From Streptomyces pilosus (GTDB lineage Bacteria; Actinomycetota; Actinomycetes; Streptomycetales; Streptomycetaceae): 64,000 nt of DNA. The stretch covers positions 1 through 64,000 of the forward strand of contig NZ_BMTU01000014.1 of NCBI RefSeq assembly GCF_014649835.1, in the 5' to 3' direction. Both the position numbers and the translations under genes were made by a program. The notes under the pieces are model-generated. The model worked only from the letters and a program-made list of their open reading frames with translations. It was not told the DNA's origin and ran no database searches. Positions 62,127-64,000 of the stretch are shown in pieces; the stretch's first letter is position 1, and each line of letters starts with the position of its first letter.

Positions 62127-64000
62127 TCACACCATGGTCGAGTCCTTGGCGCCGCCCCGAGCCGATGCCGCGGGCCCGGGGACGGACGCCGCTTCGGGGA
62201 CGGTCGTCGGCTCGGGACCGCTCTCGCTGAGGCCGTAGCGCGCGTGGAGCGTGCGCAGGAAGCGGGGCGCGTACCAGGCCGAGCCGCCCAGCAGGCGCAT
62301 CGCGGCGGGCACCAGCACGCCGCGCACGGCGAGGGCGTCAATGAGGATGGCCAGGCCGCTGCCGAGGCCGAACATCTGCATGAAGCTGAGCCGAGACGTG
62401 CCGAAGGCGAAGAAGCTCACCGCGAGCAGGAAGGCGGCTGCGCTGACGATGCGCCCGGTGTGGCCGAGACCGTTGATCACGGCGGTCTCGTTGTCCGCTC
62501 CCTGGTCGTGGAGCTCCTTGATCCGGCTGGTGACGAAGACCTCGTAGTCCATGGAGAGGCCGAAGGCGATGCAGAACATCAGCACGGTCATCGCCAGCTC
62601 CATCGGCTGGGCGGTGAAGCCGAGCAGCGAGGAGAGGTTGCCGTCCTGGAAGATCCAGGTCATCACGCCGAGAGTGGCTCCCAGGCTGATCAGGTTGAGC
62701 ACCAGCGCGCGCAACGGCTGCACGACGCTGCCGGTGAACAGGAAGAGCAGCAGGAAGGTGCTGAGGACGATGAGGGCCACGGCCAGCGGGAGCTTGGCGG
62801 CGATGGATTCCTTGGCGTCGACCAGTACGGCGTCGTTGCCGCCGACCAAGGGGGAGGTTCCCGGGGGCGCGGTCACCGAACGTACCCGCTCGACCAGGGC
62901 CTCGGCGGCCTCCGACTTCGGCGTCAGGCTGCTCACCACACTGATCCGCTGCGCGTCGGGCCGGCCGAGGGCGGAGTCGGCCGGGCCGGTCACGACGGGC
63001 CGCCCCGCGCTGTAGGTGCCCGCGCTCGTCTCGACGCGCTCGACGCCCTCCAAGGCGGCCAGCCGCCCCGCGTACGAAGCCAGCGGGGCCTCGTCCACGG
63101 CGGTGTCGATGGTGATGAAGAGGGCCGAGTCCTTGCTGCCGCCGAACTCCTCCCGCAGGACCTGCGAGACCTGGCGGCTCTCGGCGTCCTCGGGCAGTAC
63201 GCGTTCGTCGGGGGTGCCGAAGGTGATGTTCAGCAGCGGGCTCGCCGCCAGCAGCAGCACGGCGAGAACGGGCACCGCCGAGAGCACGGGCCGCCGCATG
63301 ACGGTGCGCGCCAGCCGGCCCCACACGGGTGCCTGCGCCTCGGAGCGCCGCGACCCCGCCCACGGCATCCGCCCGCTGTCGACCCGGTGCCCCAGGACCT
63401 TCAACAGGGCCGGCATCACCAACAGGGTGCTCAGGGCGGCGATGGCGACGACGCCGACGCCGGCGAAGCCGAACGAGCGCAGGAAGTACTGCGGGAACAC
63501 CATCAGGGCCGCCAGGGCCGCCGCGACGGTCGCCGCGGAGAAGGCGACGGTGCGGCCCGCGGTGTGCACCGTCCGCCGGACGGCCTCGTCCACGCCCGTC
63601 CCGGCCGCGAGCTGCTCCCGGAAGCGGCTGACCATCAACAGGGCGTAGTCGATACCCAGTCCCAGCCCGAGGGCGGTGGTGAGGTTGGTGGCGGTGTCGG
63701 CCACGTCGGTGACGCTGCCGAGCAGGAAGAGCTGGGCGAACGAGCCGATGATGGCGATGACGGCGATGGCGAGCGGCAGCAGTGCCGCGACGACGCTGCC
63801 GAAGACGATCAGGAGCAGCAGGAGGGTCAACGGCAGGGCGATCGCCTCGGCGAGGATCAGGTCCTCGACCACCTGGTTCGACAGGTCGGCCCCTACGGCG
63901 GCGCCTCCTCCGGCCCGGACGGTCAGGGTGTCCTCGTAGGCACCGCTGTAGGTGTCCAGGATCGCGACGGCGTTCTCCCGCTGCGCGGTGCTGTCGCCTT
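62127..64000 (-). CDS. MMPL-family transporter, N-terminus beyond window
   Basis: The frame is open from the right edge of the window to the stop at 62127; the ATG at 63872 is internal. The visible 624 residues contain the two membrane halves of an RND-like MMPL protein (GLGLGIDYALLMVSRFREQL in the first, FGLSMDYEVFVTSRIKEL in the second) with a periplasmic loop between. The conserved Asp-Tyr pairs are the proton-relay residues. It probably exports lipids or drugs. Roughly the first 150 residues are missing. Confidence 0.85.
   Translation of the reverse strand, partial: GDSTAQRENAVAILDTYSGAYEDTLTVRAGGGAAVGADLSNQVVEDLILAEAIALPLTLLLLLIVFGSVVAALLPLAIAVIAIIGSFAQLFLLGSVTDVADTATNLTTALGLGLGIDYALLMVSRFREQLAAGTGVDEAVRRTVHTAGRTVAFSAATVAAALAALMVFPQYFLRSFGFAGVGVVAIAALSTLLVMPALLKVLGHRVDSGRMPWAGSRRSEAQAPVWGRLARTVMRRPVLSAVPVLAVLLLAASPLLNITFGTPDERVLPEDAESRQVSQVLREEFGGSKDSALFITIDTAVDEAPLASYAGRLAALEGVERVETSAGTYSAGRPVVTGPADSALGRPDAQRISVVSSLTPKSEAAEALVERVRSVTAPPGTSPLVGGNDAVLVDAKESIAAKLPLAVALIVLSTFLLLFLFTGSVVQPLRALVLNLISLGATLGVMTWIFQDGNLSSLLGFTAQPMELAMTVLMFCIAFGLSMDYEVFVTSRIKELHDQGADNETAVINGLGHTGRIVSAAAFLLAVSFFAFGTSRLSFMQMFGLGSGLAILIDALAVRGVLVPAAMRLLGGSAWYAPRFLRTLHARYGLSESGPEPTTVPEAASVPGPAASARGGAKDSTMV

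Noticed and set aside
1..64000. tRNA, rRNA, integrase or insertion-sequence features
   Set aside because: I found no sequence with convincing tRNA arms, rRNA cores, transposase motifs or flanking repeats; a dedicated scan would be needed to be sure.

Overview
The window looks like a Streptomyces chromosome arm or a close relative. Coding GC is very high, GTG starts and 4-base stop/start overlaps are frequent, and intergenic hairpins lack U-tracts. The gene content also fits: a gamma-butyrolactone-receptor-like TetR protein, SpoIIE phosphatases, a STAS protein, a Tat-exported phospholipase C and AztABCD-type zinc uptake. I saw no rRNA, tRNA, CRISPR array, insertion sequence or integrase.

Layout. 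1-6645: end of a secreted lectin-domain protein, small SRPBCC, membrane and DUF proteins, a secreted serine hydrolase and a phospholipase C. 6722-11843: a zinc-uptake locus (AztA diverging from AztB, an AztD-like lipoprotein, AztC and AztD) around a near-consensus Zur box. 11971-12280: scar of a deleted MFS gene. 12351-25641: housekeeping and accessory genes, including a coupled cis-prenyltransferase and DUF2236/EF-hand oxygenase pair, an orphan butyrolactone-receptor-like regulator, TrmO and an Rpf-like transglycosylase. 26082-35063: signalling and stress genes (Ser/Thr kinase, a TetR/DUF2867 pair with two palindromic operators, two SpoIIE phosphatases, an arm-less HU-like protein, Dps).

35645-58350 is the most interesting part: a compact biosynthetic gene cluster that I do not recognise. 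After a LysR regulator come two divergent, translationally coupled operons. The leftward operon encodes a thioesterase, ProA-like dehydrogenase, carrier protein, TrpB-like PLP enzyme, papain-like acyltransferase candidate, second carrier protein, acyl-CoA-dehydrogenase-fold protein, phosphopantetheinyl transferase, second papain-like protein, flavin reductase and stand-alone adenylation enzyme. The rightward operon encodes a KamA-type radical SAM aminomutase, class I/II aminotransferase, third carrier protein, second acyl-CoA-dehydrogenase-fold protein, second adenylation enzyme, class III aminotransferase, two tandem ATP-grasp ligases and an MFS exporter. A third ATP-grasp ligase closes the cluster. 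There is no condensation domain, so amide bonds are probably made by the ATP-grasp ligases and the papain-like enzymes. My inference is a small peptide-like metabolite built from unusual (beta- or diamino-) amino acids, partly modified on carrier proteins. The product is unknown.

58542-64000: M23 peptidase, EEP-family nuclease/phosphatase, small regulatory and zinc-ribbon proteins, and the C-terminal part of an MMPL transporter cut by the window edge.
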